DNA of 64,000 nt from Pectobacterium carotovorum (lineage in GTDB: Bacteria; Pseudomonadota; Gammaproteobacteria; Enterobacterales; Enterobacteriaceae). Positions 39,506 to 52,826 of the stretch are shown one piece after another. The notes under the pieces were generated by a model. That model was given only the letters and a program-made list of their open reading frames with translations, was not told the origin of the DNA and searched no databases. Each line of letters opens with the position of its first letter. Position 1 is the first letter of the stretch. The stretch is taken from positions 224,614 through 288,613 of the forward strand of contig NZ_FQWI01000007.1 of NCBI RefSeq assembly GCF_900129615.1, written 5' to 3'. Made by a program: the position numbers and the translations under genes.

Positions 39506-41047
39506 TTACCAGGACTGGGTTGCCTTAAAAGTATCGAGGATGCCTTTAAACTTGCCCTCGATCTCATCGTTATAAGCGCCAGTCTGGTCGATTTGTTGCA
39601 GAAGTTCGCCATGCTCACGGTCAGCATAAGCCAACAGTGCCGCTTCAAAGCTACCGACTTTCGACAGCTCAACATCTTCCAGATAACCACGTTCCGCCGC
39701 AAACAGAACCAGAGACTGCTGTGCGACAGACATCGGCGCATACTGTTTCTGCTTCAACAGCTCGGTCACTTTCTGACCGTGGCTCAACTGCTTACGGGTT
39801 GCATCATCAAGATCGGAAGCGAACTGAGAGAACGCTGCCAGTTCACGGTACTGTGCCAGCGCGGTACGAATACCACCGGACAGTTTTTTCATGATCTTGG
39901 TCTGTGCTGCACCACCCACACGGGATACGGAGATCCCTGGGTTAACCGCAGGACGAATACCGGCGTTAAACAGGTTGGATTCCAGGAAGATCTGACCATC
40001 GGTAATAGAAATTACGTTGGTCGGAACGAACGCAGAAACGTCACCCGCTTGCGTTTCGATGATCGGCAGAGCGGTCAACGAACCGGTTTTCCCTTTCACT
40101 TCACCCTTGGTGAATGCTTCAACGTAATCGGCGTTAACGCGCGATGCACGCTCCAGCAAACGGGAGTGGAGATAGAAAACGTCACCAGGATAAGCTTCAC
40201 GACCTGGCGGACGACGGAGCAGCAGAGAAATCTGACGATAAGCAACGGCCTGTTTAGACAGGTCATCATAAATAATCAGCGCATCTTCACCACGATCGCG
40301 GAAGTACTCGCCCATCGCACAACCGGCATACGGTGCCAGATATTGCAGAGCAGCAGATTCAGACGCGGTAGCAACAACAACAATGGTGTTTTCCAGTGCA
40401 CCGTGCTCTTCCAGTTTACGTACCACGTTAGAAATCGTGGAGGCTTTCTGGCCGATAGCGACGTACACACATTTGATGCCGGAATCACGCTGGTTGATGA
40501 TGGCATCGATGGCCAGTGCGGTTTTACCCGTCTGACGGTCACCGATAATCAGCTCACGCTGACCACGACCGATTGGAATCATGGCGTCAACGGACTTATA
40601 GCCCGTTTGTACCGGCTCATCAACGGACTGACGTTCGATAACGCCAGGCGCAATCGCTTCAACCGCAGAGAAACCGTCGTGATCCAGTGCGCCTTTACCG
40701 TCAATCGGTGCGCCCAACGTGTTGACCACGCGACCCAACAGGCCGCGGCCAACTGGAACTTCAAGAATACGGCCGGTGCATTTTACTTTCATGCCTTCAG
40801 CCAGATCCGCATACGGACCCATAACTACCGCACCAACGGAGTCGCGCTCCAGGTTCAGTGCGATCGCATAACGGTTACCCGGCAGAGAGATCATCTCTCC
40901 CTGCATCACGTCTGCCAGACCGTGGACACGGATGATTCCGTCGCTGACGGAAACAATAGTACCTTCATTGTGAGCTTCGCTCACCACATTGAACTGAGCA
41001 ATGCGCTGCTTGATCAGTTCGCTGATTTCGGTGGAATTCAGTTGCAT
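39506..41047 (-). CDS. atpA: ATP synthase alpha subunit
   Basis: The alpha subunit alternates with beta in F1 and has non-catalytic nucleotide sites. The 513-residue protein has the P-loop [13 protein letters not shown] (near 169), the arginine finger region [12 protein letters not shown] (near 370), and the N-terminal [10 protein letters not shown] helix that binds delta. Length equals E. coli AtpA. The opposite strand of this gene has a very long open frame that is a composition artefact (see rejected items). Confidence 0.98.
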   Translation of the reverse strand: MQLNSTEISELIKQRIAQFNVVSEAHNEGTIVSVSDGIIRVHGLADVMQGEMISLPGNRYAIALNLERDSVGAVVMGPYADLAEGMKVKCTGRILEVPVGRGLLGRVVNTLGAPIDGKGALDHDGFSAVEAIAPGVIERQSVDEPVQTGYKSVDAMIPIGRGQRELIIGDRQTGKTALAIDAIINQRDSGIKCVYVAIGQKASTISNVVRKLEEHGALENTIVVVATASESAALQYLAPYAGCAMGEYFRDRGEDALIIYDDLSKQAVAYRQISLLLRRPPGREAYPGDVFYLHSRLLERASRVNADYVEAFTKGEVKGKTGSLTALPIIETQAGDVSAFVPTNVISITDGQIFLESNLFNAGIRPAVNPGISVSRVGGAAQTKIMKKLSGGIRTALAQYRELAAFSQFASDLDDATRKQLSHGQKVTELLKQKQYAPMSVAQQSLVLFAAERGYLEDVELSKVGSFEAALLAYADREHGELLQQIDQTGAYNDEIEGKFKGILDTFKATQSW

Positions 41048-41059
41048 GCTCCAGTCCCC

Positions 41060-41593
41060 TTAAGACTGCAAGACGTCTGCCAGACGTTCCAGACGACCGC
41101 GAATGCTGCCATCTATCACCATATCGCCCGCGCGAATAACCACGCCGGCCATGACAGACTTATCAATTTTGCAATTCAGCTTCACTTTGCGTGACAGACG
41201 TTTTTCCATAGCGGCAGCGATCTTTGATTGCTGCTGCTCACTCAACGTGCTGGCAGAAATCACATCGACGTCAACCGTCGATTCCAGAGTTGCCCGCAGT
41301 TGAATAAATTGTTCCAGTACTTCAGGAAGCACTGGTAAACGTCCGTTCTCGGCCATCACCCTAATCAGGTTCTGACCGGCTTCATCAAGTTGATCACCAC
41401 AAACGGCAATAAATGTTTTCGCCAGCTCAATCGGTGCAACTGCACCAGAAAGCAACTCGGCAATCTGCTCATTGCGCGCCACTTCGGCCGAAAACGCCAG
41501 CATGTTCTGCCAGCGATCCAAGGCCTGATTCTCAACCGCAAAGTCAAAAGCTGCTTTGGCGTAGGGGCGAGCTACCGTGACAAATTCAGACAT
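41060..41593 (-). CDS. atpH: ATP synthase delta subunit
   Basis: Delta joins F1 to the b subunit of the peripheral stalk. The 177-residue product has the N-terminal six-helix domain ([21 protein letters not shown] at residue 28) and the C-terminal part with [23 protein letters not shown] and [16 protein letters not shown]. It lies between atpF and atpA with gaps of 12-14 bases. Confidence 0.97.
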   Translation of the reverse strand: MSEFVTVARPYAKAAFDFAVENQALDRWQNMLAFSAEVARNEQIAELLSGAVAPIELAKTFIAVCGDQLDEAGQNLIRVMAENGRLPVLPEVLEQFIQLRATLESTVDVDVISASTLSEQQQSKIAAAMEKRLSRKVKLNCKIDKSVMAGVVIRAGDMVIDGSIRGRLERLADVLQS

Positions 41594-41607
41594 CAGCCCC
41601 TCCCTCC

Positions 41608-42078
41608 TTACAGTTCAGCGACCAGTTTATCAACGATGTCGCTGTTAGCAGCTTCATCCACGGAACGTTCAATAATTTTCTCGGCACCGGCAATCGCCAA
41701 TACGGCAACTTGCTTACGCAGCTCTTCACGAGCACGTTTACGTTCGGCTTCGATTTCAGCCTGCGCCTGCGCCACAATCTTGTTACGTTCAGCTTCCGCT
41801 TCAGCTTTCGCCTCATCCAGGATCTGAGCACGGCGTTTGTTCGCCTGCTCGATGATAACCTGAGCATCCGCTTTGGCTTTCTTCAGTTGATCTGTCGCAT
41901 TGGCCTGAGCCAAGTTCAAATCTTTTTTGGCACGTTCAGCAGAAGCCAGACCGTCAGCAATTTCTTTCTGACGTTTCTCGATGGCTGCCATCATCGGCGG
42001 CCATACATACTTCATGCAGAACCAGACAAACAGGACGAACGCAATGGCCTGGCCGAGGATTGTTGCATTAATATTCAC
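41608..42078 (-). CDS. atpF: ATP synthase b subunit
   Basis: Subunit b forms the dimeric peripheral stalk. The 156-residue protein has one N-terminal membrane helix ([23 protein letters not shown]) and a long Ala-, Lys- and Glu-rich coiled coil. Length equals E. coli AtpF. It lies between atpE and atpH. Confidence 0.97.
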   Translation of the reverse strand: MNINATILGQAIAFVLFVWFCMKYVWPPMMAAIEKRQKEIADGLASAERAKKDLNLAQANATDQLKKAKADAQVIIEQANKRRAQILDEAKAEAEAERNKIVAQAQAEIEAERKRAREELRKQVAVLAIAGAEKIIERSVDEAANSDIVDKLVAEL

Positions 42079-42141
42079 AGCACAATGCCTCTTTCAAAGT
42101 TAAATAAGTTGATGTTTTAACCTCAGCAGAAAACATTCTGC

Positions 42142-42399
<258 letters not shown>

Positions 42400-42430
42400 T
42401 CAGTTAAAAACGTTATTTGTTGAAAGAAAA

Positions 42431-43637
<1,207 letters not shown>

Positions 43638-43682
43638 GACGTTTGCTCTCTCCGTACCTTTTCAGAGGTATACCGAATGACG

Positions 43683-43758
43683 TATAAAACTGCCTTTACA
43701 CCACTGAGTCAAGCAGCAAAAAACGAGCAAATTATACGGGTCATACCTGCGAATTCAA
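43683..43758 (-). promoter_or_regulatory. atp operon promoters
   Basis: On the minus strand TTGAAT (43753-43758) and a perfect TATAAT (43731-43736) are 16 bases apart. A second set, TTGACT (43707-43712) with TTTATA (43683-43688) and 18-base spacing, lies closer to atpI. Either or both could drive the operon. Confidence 0.65.
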
Positions 43759-44260
43759 TCGATAAGTAGCGAAAAGGTGAACAATTATTTAAATTTCTTT
43801 CTGAAGCCCCGTTTTTACTAACAATCATCCCTGATCATGTCTGGTGTCATTAATTTCTAAAGGCCTCTAATCTGTGATATGACTCACATAAAAGGGCTTA
43901 CGAATATTTACAACAGGATGTATCTTTTTTTGTCCTTAGCAATAAAACGTATTTATTTTATTTAATTTCAATAACTTAATAAAAAACCTATTCAAAAAGC
44001 GCAATAAACAACGTTTCAACCACCTATTGACATCATTGATATCGTTTTTTTACTCAATTAACACAAAAATAACTAAATTTTGATGCCGATGATTTATTTT
44101 CGCTCGTTATTATTCAGTGCGAAAGCAAAAGAACAACGCTGAAAAAACGAAGATGTAAAATTTCAGTGATCGCGATGCGTTCTGGAACCATGCCACCGAT
44201 AGACGAGGTGGCATCGTGACACGCAATATTTAGTTATAATTTTTTTGATAAAAAACAAAA
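43759..44260. other. AT-rich spacer between the atp promoter and rsmG
   Basis: No gene is visible. The part from about 43870 to 44160 is strongly AT-rich. Near the rsmG end a stem ATGCCACC/GGTGGCAT (44190-44197 with 44207-44214) occurs without a T-run; it may close the rsmG transcript. Confidence 0.5.
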
Positions 44261-44881
44261 TTAGTTTGGTTTAAGCACGATCAAATGGCGCTCACCTTCC
44301 AGCTCGGGAACGGATAAGCGAACGACCCGATCTAATAGGACACCTTGTGGCAAGGATGACAATTCATCCTCTGGAAGTACGCCTTTTAGAGCATAAAACC
44401 GCCCTGCTGGTCTGGCTGGAAGATGACTACACCAGCTAATCATGTCCTGCAAAGAAGCAAATGCCCGGCTGATTACGCCATCAAAAGGCGGTTCTGCCGG
44501 AAATTCCTCAACGCGGCTCTGCACTGGCGTAATATTTTCAAGCTGTAGTTCATGCTGTACCTGACGCAGGAAGCGCACGCGCTTACCCAGGCTATCCAGC
44601 AAAGTGAAATGCGACTCAGGGCGAACAATCGCCAATGGAATCCCAGGCAATCCAGGCCCCGTTCCCACATCGATAAAACGTTGCCCGTGTAAATGTGGCT
44701 CAACCACGATACTGTCCATGATGTGGCGGACAAGCATTTGCTGCGGATCGCGTACCGACGTCAGGTTATAAGCTTTGTTCCACTTATTCAGCATGTCAAC
44801 ATACTGTATCAGAAGATTTTTTTGCTTATCCGAAATCACAATGCCAGCCGCGTTTAGCAGATTATCGAGTGTGTTGCGCAC
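44261..44881 (-). CDS. rsmG: 16S rRNA (guanine527-N7)-methyltransferase RsmG
   Basis: RsmG (GidB) methylates G527 of 16S rRNA with S-adenosylmethionine. The 206-residue protein has the SAM-binding motif [16 protein letters not shown] near residue 70, followed by the acidic [12 protein letters not shown] and the [13 protein letters not shown] segment. Length is close to E. coli RsmG (207). It follows mnmG after a terminator-like stem. Confidence 0.96.
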   Translation of the reverse strand: MRNTLDNLLNAAGIVISDKQKNLLIQYVDMLNKWNKAYNLTSVRDPQQMLVRHIMDSIVVEPHLHGQRFIDVGTGPGLPGIPLAIVRPESHFTLLDSLGKRVRFLRQVQHELQLENITPVQSRVEEFPAEPPFDGVISRAFASLQDMISWCSHLPARPAGRFYALKGVLPEDELSSLPQGVLLDRVVRLSVPELEGERHLIVLKPN

Positions 44882-44910
44882 AATAAGATCCCGATGAAAA
44901 ATATGAGGTT

Positions 44911-44942
44911 AATAATAAAAATAGCCGGATAACCGGCTATTT
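44911..44942 (-). terminator. Terminator after mnmG
   Basis: AAATAGCCGG (44919-44928) and CCGGCTATTT (44933-44942) form a perfect 10-bp stem. On the minus strand it runs into TTTTTATTATT. It lies between mnmG and rsmG. Confidence 0.85.
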
Positions 44943-44963
44943 AGGGGATAAGTTTACCGTAAA

Positions 44964-46853
44964 TCAGGCGCTGCGGCGCAGCAGACCCTGTTTTTTAAGC
45001 CAGATCAGCAGAATGGAGATCGCCGCAGGCGTAATGCCAGAAATGCGTGAAGCCTGACCGATAGACGAAGGTTTGTGATCGTTCAGCTTGGCAATCACCT
45101 CATTGGACAATCCACTCACCTGTTTGTAATCCAGATCGGCAGGCAGCAGTGCATTTTCATTACGCTGCTGTTTCTCGATTTCATCCTGCTGGCGAGCAAT
45201 ATACCCTTCGTATTTGACCTGAATTTCAACCTGTTCTGCAGCCTGCTCGTCGGTTAATCCCGGGGCAAACAGCGGTAGCGCAGTAAGCTGAACGTAATCC
45301 ACTTCCGGGCGACGCAGCAGTTCTTCACCGTTCGCTTCACGGGACAACGGCGTCTTCAGCAGTGAGTTGATTTGATCTAACTGCTCAGATTGCGGGTGAA
45401 CGTGGATGTCGCGCAGGCGCTGACGTTCTTTCTCAATGTTCTCAAGCTTCTCATTGAAACGCGCCCAGCGGTGATCGTCGACCATACCCAGCTCACGACC
45501 CATTTCAGTCAAACGCAGATCGGCGTTATCTTCACGCAGCATCAGGCGATATTCAGCGCGTGATGTAAACATACGGTAGGGTTCTTTCGTACCTAGCGTA
45601 CAGAGATCGTCAACCAGCACGCCGAGATAAGCTTGATCGCGACGTGGCGACCAGCCTTCCTTATCGGCAGCCAGTCGAGCCGCATTCAGCCCTGCCAGCA
45701 TGCCCTGTGCGGCCGCTTCTTCATAACCTGTTGTCCCGTTGATCTGTCCGGCGAAGAACAGGCCATGAATAAATTTGTTTTCCAGCGTAGGTTTCAGATC
45801 GCGAGGATCGAAGAAATCGTACTCAATCGCATAGCCAGGACGAACAATGCGTGCATTCTCCATCCCTGCCATTGAGCGAACAATCTGCCACTGGACGTCA
45901 AACGGCAAACTGGTTGAGATCCCGTTAGGATAAATTTCGTTGCTGGTCAGTCCTTCCGGTTCAAGAAAGATCTGATGCGTATTTCGATCGGCAAAGCGCA
46001 TGACTTTATCTTCGATCGACGGGCAATAGCGTGGGCCGATCCCTTCGATGATCCCGGCATACATCGGGCTACGATCCAGATTGTTACGGATCACATCATG
46101 GGTCTTCTCATTGGTATGCGTGATGTAGCACGGCATTTGCGCCGGATGCTGGCTCGCATTACCCAGGAATGAGAAAACCGGCATCGGGTTGTCACCGTGC
46201 TGTTGAGCCAGCACGCTAAAATCGATAGTTCTGGCGTCAATACGCGGCGGAGTACCGGTTTTCAGGCGATTGACGCGCAGAGGCAGTTCACGTAAGCGGC
46301 GCGCCAGTGGAATGGAAGGCGGATCGCCTGCACGTCCACCGCTGTAGTTATCCAGCCCAATGTGAATTTTGCCGTCAAGGAAAGTGCCTACCGTCAACAC
46401 CACGGCTTTTGCACGGAATTTGAGTCCCATCTGGGTAACGGCACCAACGACACGATCGTTTTCCACAATCAGATCGTCAACAGCCTGCTGGAAGATCATC
46501 AGGTTTGGCTGATTCTCCAGCGCGGTGCGAACAGCCTGACGATAGAGCACGCGATCCGCTTGTGCACGTGTTGCTCTGACCGCTGGGCCTTTACTGCTGT
46601 TTAGTATTCTAAACTGTATACCTGCCTGATCGACGGCACGCGCCATCAACCCTCCCATGGCATCGATCTCTTTAACCAGATGGCCTTTTCCAATACCGCC
46701 AATCGCCGGGTTACAAGACATTTGTCCCAGCGTATCAATATTGTGTGTCAGTAAAAGCGTCTGTTGGCCCATTCGGGCAGAAGCCATCGCAGCTTCTGTT
46801 CCGGCATGACCGCCACCGATCACGATGACGTCAAATGGATCTGGATAAAACAT
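44964..46853 (-). CDS. mnmG: tRNA uridine-5-carboxymethylaminomethyl synthase MnmG
   Basis: MnmG (GidA) is the FAD-dependent partner of MnmE in wobble-uridine modification. The 629-residue protein has the FAD-binding [10 protein letters not shown] (near 13-22), the [25 protein letters not shown] motif near 155-180, and the CxxxG family region [17 protein letters not shown]. Length equals E. coli MnmG. It sits beside oriC, as in other enterobacteria. Confidence 0.97.
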   Translation of the reverse strand: MFYPDPFDVIVIGGGHAGTEAAMASARMGQQTLLLTHNIDTLGQMSCNPAIGGIGKGHLVKEIDAMGGLMARAVDQAGIQFRILNSSKGPAVRATRAQADRVLYRQAVRTALENQPNLMIFQQAVDDLIVENDRVVGAVTQMGLKFRAKAVVLTVGTFLDGKIHIGLDNYSGGRAGDPPSIPLARRLRELPLRVNRLKTGTPPRIDARTIDFSVLAQQHGDNPMPVFSFLGNASQHPAQMPCYITHTNEKTHDVIRNNLDRSPMYAGIIEGIGPRYCPSIEDKVMRFADRNTHQIFLEPEGLTSNEIYPNGISTSLPFDVQWQIVRSMAGMENARIVRPGYAIEYDFFDPRDLKPTLENKFIHGLFFAGQINGTTGYEEAAAQGMLAGLNAARLAADKEGWSPRRDQAYLGVLVDDLCTLGTKEPYRMFTSRAEYRLMLREDNADLRLTEMGRELGMVDDHRWARFNEKLENIEKERQRLRDIHVHPQSEQLDQINSLLKTPLSREANGEELLRRPEVDYVQLTALPLFAPGLTDEQAAEQVEIQVKYEGYIARQQDEIEKQQRNENALLPADLDYKQVSGLSNEVIAKLNDHKPSSIGQASRISGITPAAISILLIWLKKQGLLRRSA

Positions 46854-47243
46854 GGTACTGCTCCTCGCATTATCGCGAATGATGAGTGGCGAACGATCGT
46901 TATTTGCCCTGGGCTGGGGATTCTACTCAACTTTGAGCCAACGACCAAGTCCGTTGGATCCTCGTTAATTAAAGAAAGATCTTTTTATTTAAAGATCTCT
47001 TTATTAGATCTCTTATTAGGATCGTCATGTTGTGTGGATAAGTGGTTATTCATATTAAAGATCAAGAGAATGGCGTTGATCCTTACCTGTGAATGATCGG
47101 TGATCCTGGACAGTATAAGCTGGGATCTTAATGCGGGTTTATGCACAGGACAAAAAACATACTTGGGTTGTTATTGGGATAACTACGGCTTTTACACCTG
47201 AATTAAGCATAGTTATCCACATTCAACTGCTGAATATTTCATC
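46854..47243. other. oriC: Chromosomal replication origin oriC
   Basis: The region between mnmG and mioC has three AT-rich 13-mers (46978-46990, 46994-47006, 47007-47019, each starting GATCT), then a perfect DnaA box TGTGGATAA (47033-47041, R1-like), a weaker TTATGCACA (47139-47147, R2-like), TTGGGATAA (47174-47182, R3-like) and a perfect TTATCCACA (47213-47221, R4-like). Many GATC sites occur. The order matches E. coli oriC, and the central GAATGATCGGTGATCCTGGA stretch is conserved. Confidence 0.95.
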
Positions 47244-47687
47244 TTATTTGAGTAAATTAACCCACGATCCTAACCATTCTTCTGCTGGATCTTCTGGAAT
47301 CTGATGCTGAGTGATGTCGATCTCGAGGATTTCACCGATCCTTTTGGCCCCTAATTGAGCCAGTACACGATCCGCTGTTTGGATCGCGCCACAGAACGTG
47401 TCGTACTCTTTACTCCCGATCCCCACCGCACCGAAACTCACCTGAGAAAGATCGGGCTTTTGCTGCTCCATCTGTCCAAACAGTGCTTTCAGGTTGTCAG
47501 GGAATTCCCCTGCACCGTGTGTAGAGGTCACCACCAGCCATATACCGCTTTCAGGCAGTGCATCAAGCGTAGGGCCATGCAGAATTTCAGTGGAAAAATC
47601 ATCCTTCTCCAGCAGTTCGGCCAAATGTTCTGCAACATATTCGGCGCTGCCAAGGGTACTGCCACTGATCAAAGTAATGTCTGCCAT
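47244..47687 (-). CDS. mioC: FMN-binding protein MioC
   Basis: MioC is a 147-residue flavodoxin-like protein that supports biotin synthase activity in vitro. The start at 47687 (MADITLISGSTLGSAE) is chosen from homology; the longer frame by 10 residues has no match. FMN-binding loops are SGSTLGSAEYVAEHL, STHGAGEFPDN and GSKEYDTFCGA. Its transcription reads towards oriC, and a DnaA box upstream marks the usual link to initiation. Confidence 0.95.
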   Translation of the reverse strand: MADITLISGSTLGSAEYVAEHLAELLEKDDFSTEILHGPTLDALPESGIWLVVTSTHGAGEFPDNLKALFGQMEQQKPDLSQVSFGAVGIGSKEYDTFCGAIQTADRVLAQLGAKRIGEILEIDITQHQIPEDPAEEWLGSWVNLLK

Positions 47688-47746
47688 AGCGATCCCATCC
47701 GATAAAAGACGGGACATTGTACGCTGTGATCTGGCTGGGATCTACC

Positions 47747-47755
47747 TGTGGATAA
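47747..47755. promoter_or_regulatory. DnaA box in the mioC promoter region
   Basis: TGTGGATAA, a perfect DnaA box, lies 59 bases before the mioC start. It corresponds to the DnaA site that represses mioC in E. coli. Confidence 0.75.
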
Positions 47756-47776
47756 TATGGGTATAGGAAAAAAGCA

Positions 47777-48238
47777 TTACGGCGCGATCGTCCGCATGAT
47801 GGGGTTTTGCAGGGAGATTAGCGTTTCAGTGGACTGAATTTCATCAATTGTTTGGATCTTGTTGATAAGCACATGTTGCAGTGCCTCGATCGAGCGGCAC
47901 ATGACCTTAATAAAGATACTGTAATGCCCGGTGGTGTAGTAGGCCTCGACCACTTCTTCCAGATTGTTCAGCTTCTCTAGCGCAGAGGGATAATCTTTGG
48001 CGCTTTTCAGAATGATGCCGATAAAACAGCATACGTCATAGCCTAGCTGCTTTGGATTCACATCCAGACGCGTGCCGACAATAATGCCCGCCTGCTTCAT
48101 TTTTTCTACCCGAACGTGGATCGTGCCTGGACTGACGGAAAACTGTTTTGCCAGTTCGGCATAAGGCGTGCGCGCATTTTCCATTAAGGCGGAAAGGATG
48201 CCGCGATCGAGATTATCGATCTGATAAATTTCTGCCAC
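47777..48238 (-). CDS. asnC: AsnC transcriptional regulator
   Basis: AsnC activates asnA and senses asparagine. The 153-residue Lrp/AsnC protein has the N-terminal winged helix (LDRGILSALMENARTPYAELAKQFSVSPGTIHVRVEKM) and a C-terminal RAM domain (YDVCCFIGIILKSAKDYPS, YTTGHYSIFIKVMC). Length matches E. coli AsnC (152). It is divergent from asnA across 152 bases that must hold both promoters, though I see no clear dyad there. Confidence 0.96.
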   Translation of the reverse strand: MAEIYQIDNLDRGILSALMENARTPYAELAKQFSVSPGTIHVRVEKMKQAGIIVGTRLDVNPKQLGYDVCCFIGIILKSAKDYPSALEKLNNLEEVVEAYYTTGHYSIFIKVMCRSIEALQHVLINKIQTIDEIQSTETLISLQNPIMRTIAP

Positions 48239-48390
48239 TTTGAGCCTCCTATTTTAACGAATAATGATTTTATACCGCTATAAAATGACGGATTAAAAGC
48301 ACAAGTGCAATTTATCCATAAGATTATTGAATGACTAGCAGTTTTTATTGCTTAATGAATAACTAAATACGATGAATAAGAGACGCGGCA

Positions 48391-49383
48391 ATGAAAAAGC
48401 AGTACATCGAAAAACAACAGCAAATCAGCTTCGTTAAGTCTTTCTTCTCCAGCCAGTTGGAGCAGCTTCTGGGATTGATTGAAGTCCAGGCACCGATTCT
48501 CAGCCGTATCGGCGATGGTACGCAGGACAACTTGTCCGGTACGGAAAAAGCGGTACAGGTTAAGGTTAAAGCCCTGCCGGATGCCACATTTGAAGTGGTG
48601 CACTCACTTGCAAAATGGAAACGTAAAACGCTGGGAGCGTATGACTTTAGCTTCGGCGAAGGTATCTATACCCATATGAAGGCACTGCGCCCGGACGAAG
48701 ATCGTCTGAGCCCGATCCACTCGGTTTATGTCGATCAGTGGGACTGGGAGCGCGTGATGGGGGATGGCGAGCGCAATGCCGAGTATCTGAAATCGACGGT
48801 GACACGTATTTATCAGGGCATTAAAGCGACGGAAGCGGCGGTACATCAGGCGTTTGGCATTCAGCCTTTCCTGCCAGAACAGATTCATTTTGTGCATACC
48901 GAAACGCTGCTACAGCGCTATCCCGATCTGGATGCCAAAGGGCGTGAGCGAGCTATCGCTAAAGAACTGGGTGCGGTCTTCCTGATTGGGATTGGCGGTA
49001 AGCTGTCCAGCGGACACTCTCACGATGTGCGTGCGCCGGATTATGATGATTGGACGACGCCAGGCGAGCAGGAACTGGCAGGTCTGAACGGCGATATCGT
49101 CGTGTGGAACCCGGTCCTGAACGATGCGTTTGAGATTTCATCAATGGGCATCCGTGTTGATGCGGAAACCTTAACACGCCAACTGGCGCTGACGCAGGAT
49201 GAAGAACGTCTGAAACTGGAATGGCATCAGGCGCTGCTGCGCGGTGAGATGCCGCAAACGATCGGCGGGGGAATCGGTCAGTCTCGCCTGGTCATGCTGC
49301 TGCTGCAATTGCCACACATTGGTCAGGTTCAGTGCGGCGTTTGGCCACAGCCGCTGCGTGAGTCGGTTTCCGGCCTGCTTTAA
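48391..49383 (+). CDS. asnA: Ammonia-dependent asparagine synthetase AsnA
   Basis: AsnA makes asparagine from aspartate, ammonia and ATP, with a fold related to class II aminoacyl-tRNA synthetases. The 330-residue product has the characteristic [30 protein letters not shown] and [15 protein letters not shown] (motif 3-like arginine). Length equals E. coli AsnA. Its stop codon overlaps the viaA stop on the other strand. Confidence 0.97.
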   Translation: MKKQYIEKQQQISFVKSFFSSQLEQLLGLIEVQAPILSRIGDGTQDNLSGTEKAVQVKVKALPDATFEVVHSLAKWKRKTLGAYDFSFGEGIYTHMKALRPDEDRLSPIHSVYVDQWDWERVMGDGERNAEYLKSTVTRIYQGIKATEAAVHQAFGIQPFLPEQIHFVHTETLLQRYPDLDAKGRERAIAKELGAVFLIGIGGKLSSGHSHDVRAPDYDDWTTPGEQELAGLNGDIVVWNPVLNDAFEISSMGIRVDAETLTRQLALTQDEERLKLEWHQALLRGEMPQTIGGGIGQSRLVMLLLQLPHIGQVQCGVWPQPLRESVSGLL

Positions 49384-50858
49384 TAAGCCTTGCCGTGCTG
49401 CCAACGGCGCATTAAGCGGCTTTTTAACCCGGTATCAAAGCGCCAGATATGGTCAAAGATGTGCATGATGCCGGGTTTGCCGTGATCGGACATCGCTACA
49501 GCATGGAAACGATGCTGTAGCTGCTTCTGACGGCTTTTCACCTTATTTACCACCTCATCCGGCAACCGCTGGGCGATAAAATCCGAAATCACCACCGCGT
49601 CGGCATCATGCCAGAGTGCGTCGTCCATCTTATCCAACAGTGCTGACAGACAGGCGCTCATATCTGTGCCGCCGCGGAAGGACTGGCTGAGAAAACGTAT
49701 CGCCTGCTCTAATCCGTCCGCAGACGTGAGCTCATATTTCACCACGCCGGTAGAAAACAGCATGATGTAGCAACGGCGGTTGTCGGCGAGCGCGATGCGC
49801 ATCAGCGCCAGACAGAAGGCTTTGGCACAGCGTTCATTAAAGCCGCCCATCGAGCCTGACGTATCAACGCAGACGATAAACGGGCCACGCGGCTGCTGTT
49901 CATTTTGCTGATGGACAACGGGGCGCTCGGTGATTTTCTCGCGCCAGCTCTCCCCTTGTAAGCGATAGGTCAGCAGACGATGCTCTAGCAGGCGACGATA
50001 GAATTCATATTCCAATTCGCTAATGCCCAACGTGGCCAGCTCTGTCGGCATCAAACGCAAAATGTCATCGCTCTGATGCACGCCGCTCACCTGCTCAGGC
50101 ACGGTGGCGGGTTCTCGTACCCTTACCCGGAAGGCTTCTTGTGGTGCTTCTTGCGTGAGGATGGATTTGGTTTCTCGGCTGCGGCCTAAGCGTTCCGCCA
50201 GCTTTTGTAATGCGGGCTGGCGTTGCAGGAAAGCACCGAAATCCAGTAACGGGCGGGGATCGGTTTGAATACGCTGCGCTGCGCTGAGATCCCAGAGCCG
50301 TCCGGCCGCGTTTTCGTTTTCGGCCAGAATAGGTTCGAGTTTGCCGCTGAGAGTCAGGCGTTGTTGCAGTTCATCCAGCAGGATTTCCCGCTCCTGATCC
50401 ATCAACTGCTGATGCAGTGAAACGGTTTGCAGAGTGAGGCTTAGCCGCCAGCGCTGAAGAAAGAGCGCGTGGAGCCCACTGGTGATCTTCTGCCCTAAGG
50501 TTCTCTCTGGAGAGGTAATGAGCTGTGAGGCCTGTGCCAGAAAGGGGGATTCTACGTTGTTCAGCATATCCATAATCGCAGGCAGGCGTGTCTGAAAAGC
50601 CTGATTGTCGATCGATTGTGAACGTTGGTAGCAGCTAAATTCTTTTTCCAGCTCTGGCGGTACCTGCGTGGTGCGCAGGCGCTGCTTTAAGGTTTCTTTC
50701 CAGTGAGGAAGATCGTTGAGTAACGCGGACTTCAGGCTGGGATACTTTTCAAAGAAGAAAGCGAGCTGCGGCGTTGCCAACAGCGTGACGACAAGATCGT
50801 CCAGCAGTTCGTTTTCATCGATAGACAGCAGCATTTCCAGTGATTCCAGCGTGATCAT
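49380..50858 (-). CDS. viaA: ViaA, VWA-domain partner of RavA
   Basis: ViaA is a von Willebrand factor A domain protein that works with the AAA+ ATPase RavA, and the pair affects aminoglycoside sensitivity and fumarate reductase. The start at 50858 ([15 protein letters not shown]) gives 492 residues, near E. coli ViaA (483); the extra upstream frame overlaps ravA and is excluded. The MIDAS motif DTSGSMGG is near residue 330, and the later FRGGTD and [11 protein letters not shown] motifs are present. It follows ravA by five bases. Confidence 0.95.
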   Translation of the reverse strand: MITLESLEMLLSIDENELLDDLVVTLLATPQLAFFFEKYPSLKSALLNDLPHWKETLKQRLRTTQVPPELEKEFSCYQRSQSIDNQAFQTRLPAIMDMLNNVESPFLAQASQLITSPERTLGQKITSGLHALFLQRWRLSLTLQTVSLHQQLMDQEREILLDELQQRLTLSGKLEPILAENENAAGRLWDLSAAQRIQTDPRPLLDFGAFLQRQPALQKLAERLGRSRETKSILTQEAPQEAFRVRVREPATVPEQVSGVHQSDDILRLMPTELATLGISELEYEFYRRLLEHRLLTYRLQGESWREKITERPVVHQQNEQQPRGPFIVCVDTSGSMGGFNERCAKAFCLALMRIALADNRRCYIMLFSTGVVKYELTSADGLEQAIRFLSQSFRGGTDMSACLSALLDKMDDALWHDADAVVISDFIAQRLPDEVVNKVKSRQKQLQHRFHAVAMSDHGKPGIMHIFDHIWRFDTGLKSRLMRRWQHGKAY

Positions 50859-50863
50859 CGGCG

Positions 50864-52363
50864 TTAGTCCTGTTGCTCTGATTGCTGGATCTGTTCGGCA
50901 ACCTGCTGCAGGCTGGCTTCTATTTTCGCTAGCCACTCAGCGGGGACGAACAGACAAGGTTGATGCTGGCTGAATAAGCGGCGCTGTTCGCGCAACTGCA
51001 TGTTCAGCTTTTCATATTCATCGGTAATGTCGGCAGGCAGCGCACAGTCGCGCTTTTCCGGCAGAGAAAGAATGGAGGATTGCAGGCTGATATCGCGAAC
51101 CGTCAGATGCTGGCGATCGTCCACCAGCAGATCGAGGCGTTGAGTAAAGCCGATGCCGTTGAGCTTGCCCCGGATTTCTCCCCCTTTTTGCAGCCAGCCT
51201 TGCAAAGCATGCTTTTCAATGAGCAGGTGATTGACTTCAATATCGTGCAGGATCAGCGGTCTTTGCAGCACCAGATCCAGCGTTTCAGCGACGATCGTGT
51301 CAGGCAACGTGTAATGGAATTTCCGGCCAAGGAAGTGCCCCTGTTTCTCCACCGAAAATGCCTGTAATTCACTTTGTTCACGCTGATATTGCTGACGTCT
51401 GGTGTTCACCTGTTGCAAGCGGAACAGCAGGCTTTTCTGCTGGTAGGCGTGCTCGGTAATCAGTAATTCAAGCTGGTGTTCGATGAGCGTCAAGGTGCTT
51501 TGGTCATGCCAGAGACAGTCTTTCAGCAGAATGATATCAACTGGCGTAATGGCGTCCCGTCCGCAGAAAAACGCGCTGGCCTGAAGCAGGCGCAGGGCTT
51601 TTTTCCAGCGTCGATCGGAAATATATGGTGCTTGGTCCAGCGCATCGAGCTGCTGACGCAGCGTGTAAATCAGCTCAAAACCGAACTCCGGCAATGCGAT
51701 ATGCTCAATATCCTTCTGCCACTGTTGGTACTCTTCATCACTGACGCTAAGGGCGGGCGGAACGGGGTTATCGCGTTCGCTGCTGTTATTCACAAGCAGC
51801 GCACGGAAATTCTGTTTTTCCTGCACGCGATCGAGCCACAGACGGATGAGCATTCGGTCGTAGAGCGCTTCCAGACCGCCATCCGCCTCCGGCAGTTCAT
51901 TCGAGGCCGCGACCAGCAGGCGCATGGGGATGGTGTCTTCGCTGTTGCCATTACGGAAACGCCGCTCGTTAATGGCCGTCAGCAGGGTGTTCAAAATGGC
52001 GGGACCCGCTTTCCAGATTTCATCCAAAAATACGATTTCGGCTTCCGGCAGATAACCGGCGGTGAGGCGCTGATAGCGCCCTTCGTCTTTTAACGCCTGA
52101 ATGGAAAGGGGGCCGAATACCTCTTCCGGGGTGGAAAAGCGAGTCATCAGGTACTCGAACGCGTTCGCATGACGAAAAGCGAATTTAAGACGCCGGGCGA
52201 TCATACTTTTGGCTATACCTGGCGGCCCCAGCAGGAAAACACTTTCCCCACTTAGCGCTGCGAGCAGGCAGAGACGAATGGCGTGCTGTCTTTCGTAGAG
52301 CCCATGTTCTAGCGCATGACTGAGACGAGAAATTCTTTCAGCCAATGCCGCGGTTTGACGCAT
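50864..52363 (-). CDS. ravA: RavA, MoxR-family AAA+ ATPase
   Basis: RavA is a hexameric AAA+ ATPase that binds lysine decarboxylase LdcI (CadA) and ViaA. The 499-residue protein has Walker A GPPGIAKS (46-53) and Walker B VFLDEIWK (111-118), followed by sensor 1 VAASNELPE and the triple-helical and LARA-like C-terminal parts. Length matches E. coli RavA (498). It is the first gene of ravA-viaA. Confidence 0.96.
   Translation of the reverse strand: MRQTAALAERISRLSHALEHGLYERQHAIRLCLLAALSGESVFLLGPPGIAKSMIARRLKFAFRHANAFEYLMTRFSTPEEVFGPLSIQALKDEGRYQRLTAGYLPEAEIVFLDEIWKAGPAILNTLLTAINERRFRNGNSEDTIPMRLLVAASNELPEADGGLEALYDRMLIRLWLDRVQEKQNFRALLVNNSSERDNPVPPALSVSDEEYQQWQKDIEHIALPEFGFELIYTLRQQLDALDQAPYISDRRWKKALRLLQASAFFCGRDAITPVDIILLKDCLWHDQSTLTLIEHQLELLITEHAYQQKSLLFRLQQVNTRRQQYQREQSELQAFSVEKQGHFLGRKFHYTLPDTIVAETLDLVLQRPLILHDIEVNHLLIEKHALQGWLQKGGEIRGKLNGIGFTQRLDLLVDDRQHLTVRDISLQSSILSLPEKRDCALPADITDEYEKLNMQLREQRRLFSQHQPCLFVPAEWLAKIEASLQQVAEQIQQSEQQD

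Positions 52364-52826
<463 letters not shown>

Noticed and set aside
51476..52093. A 205-codon plus-strand frame inside ravA.
   Set aside because: It is opposite the Walker motifs of RavA, and has no ribosome-binding site or family resemblance.
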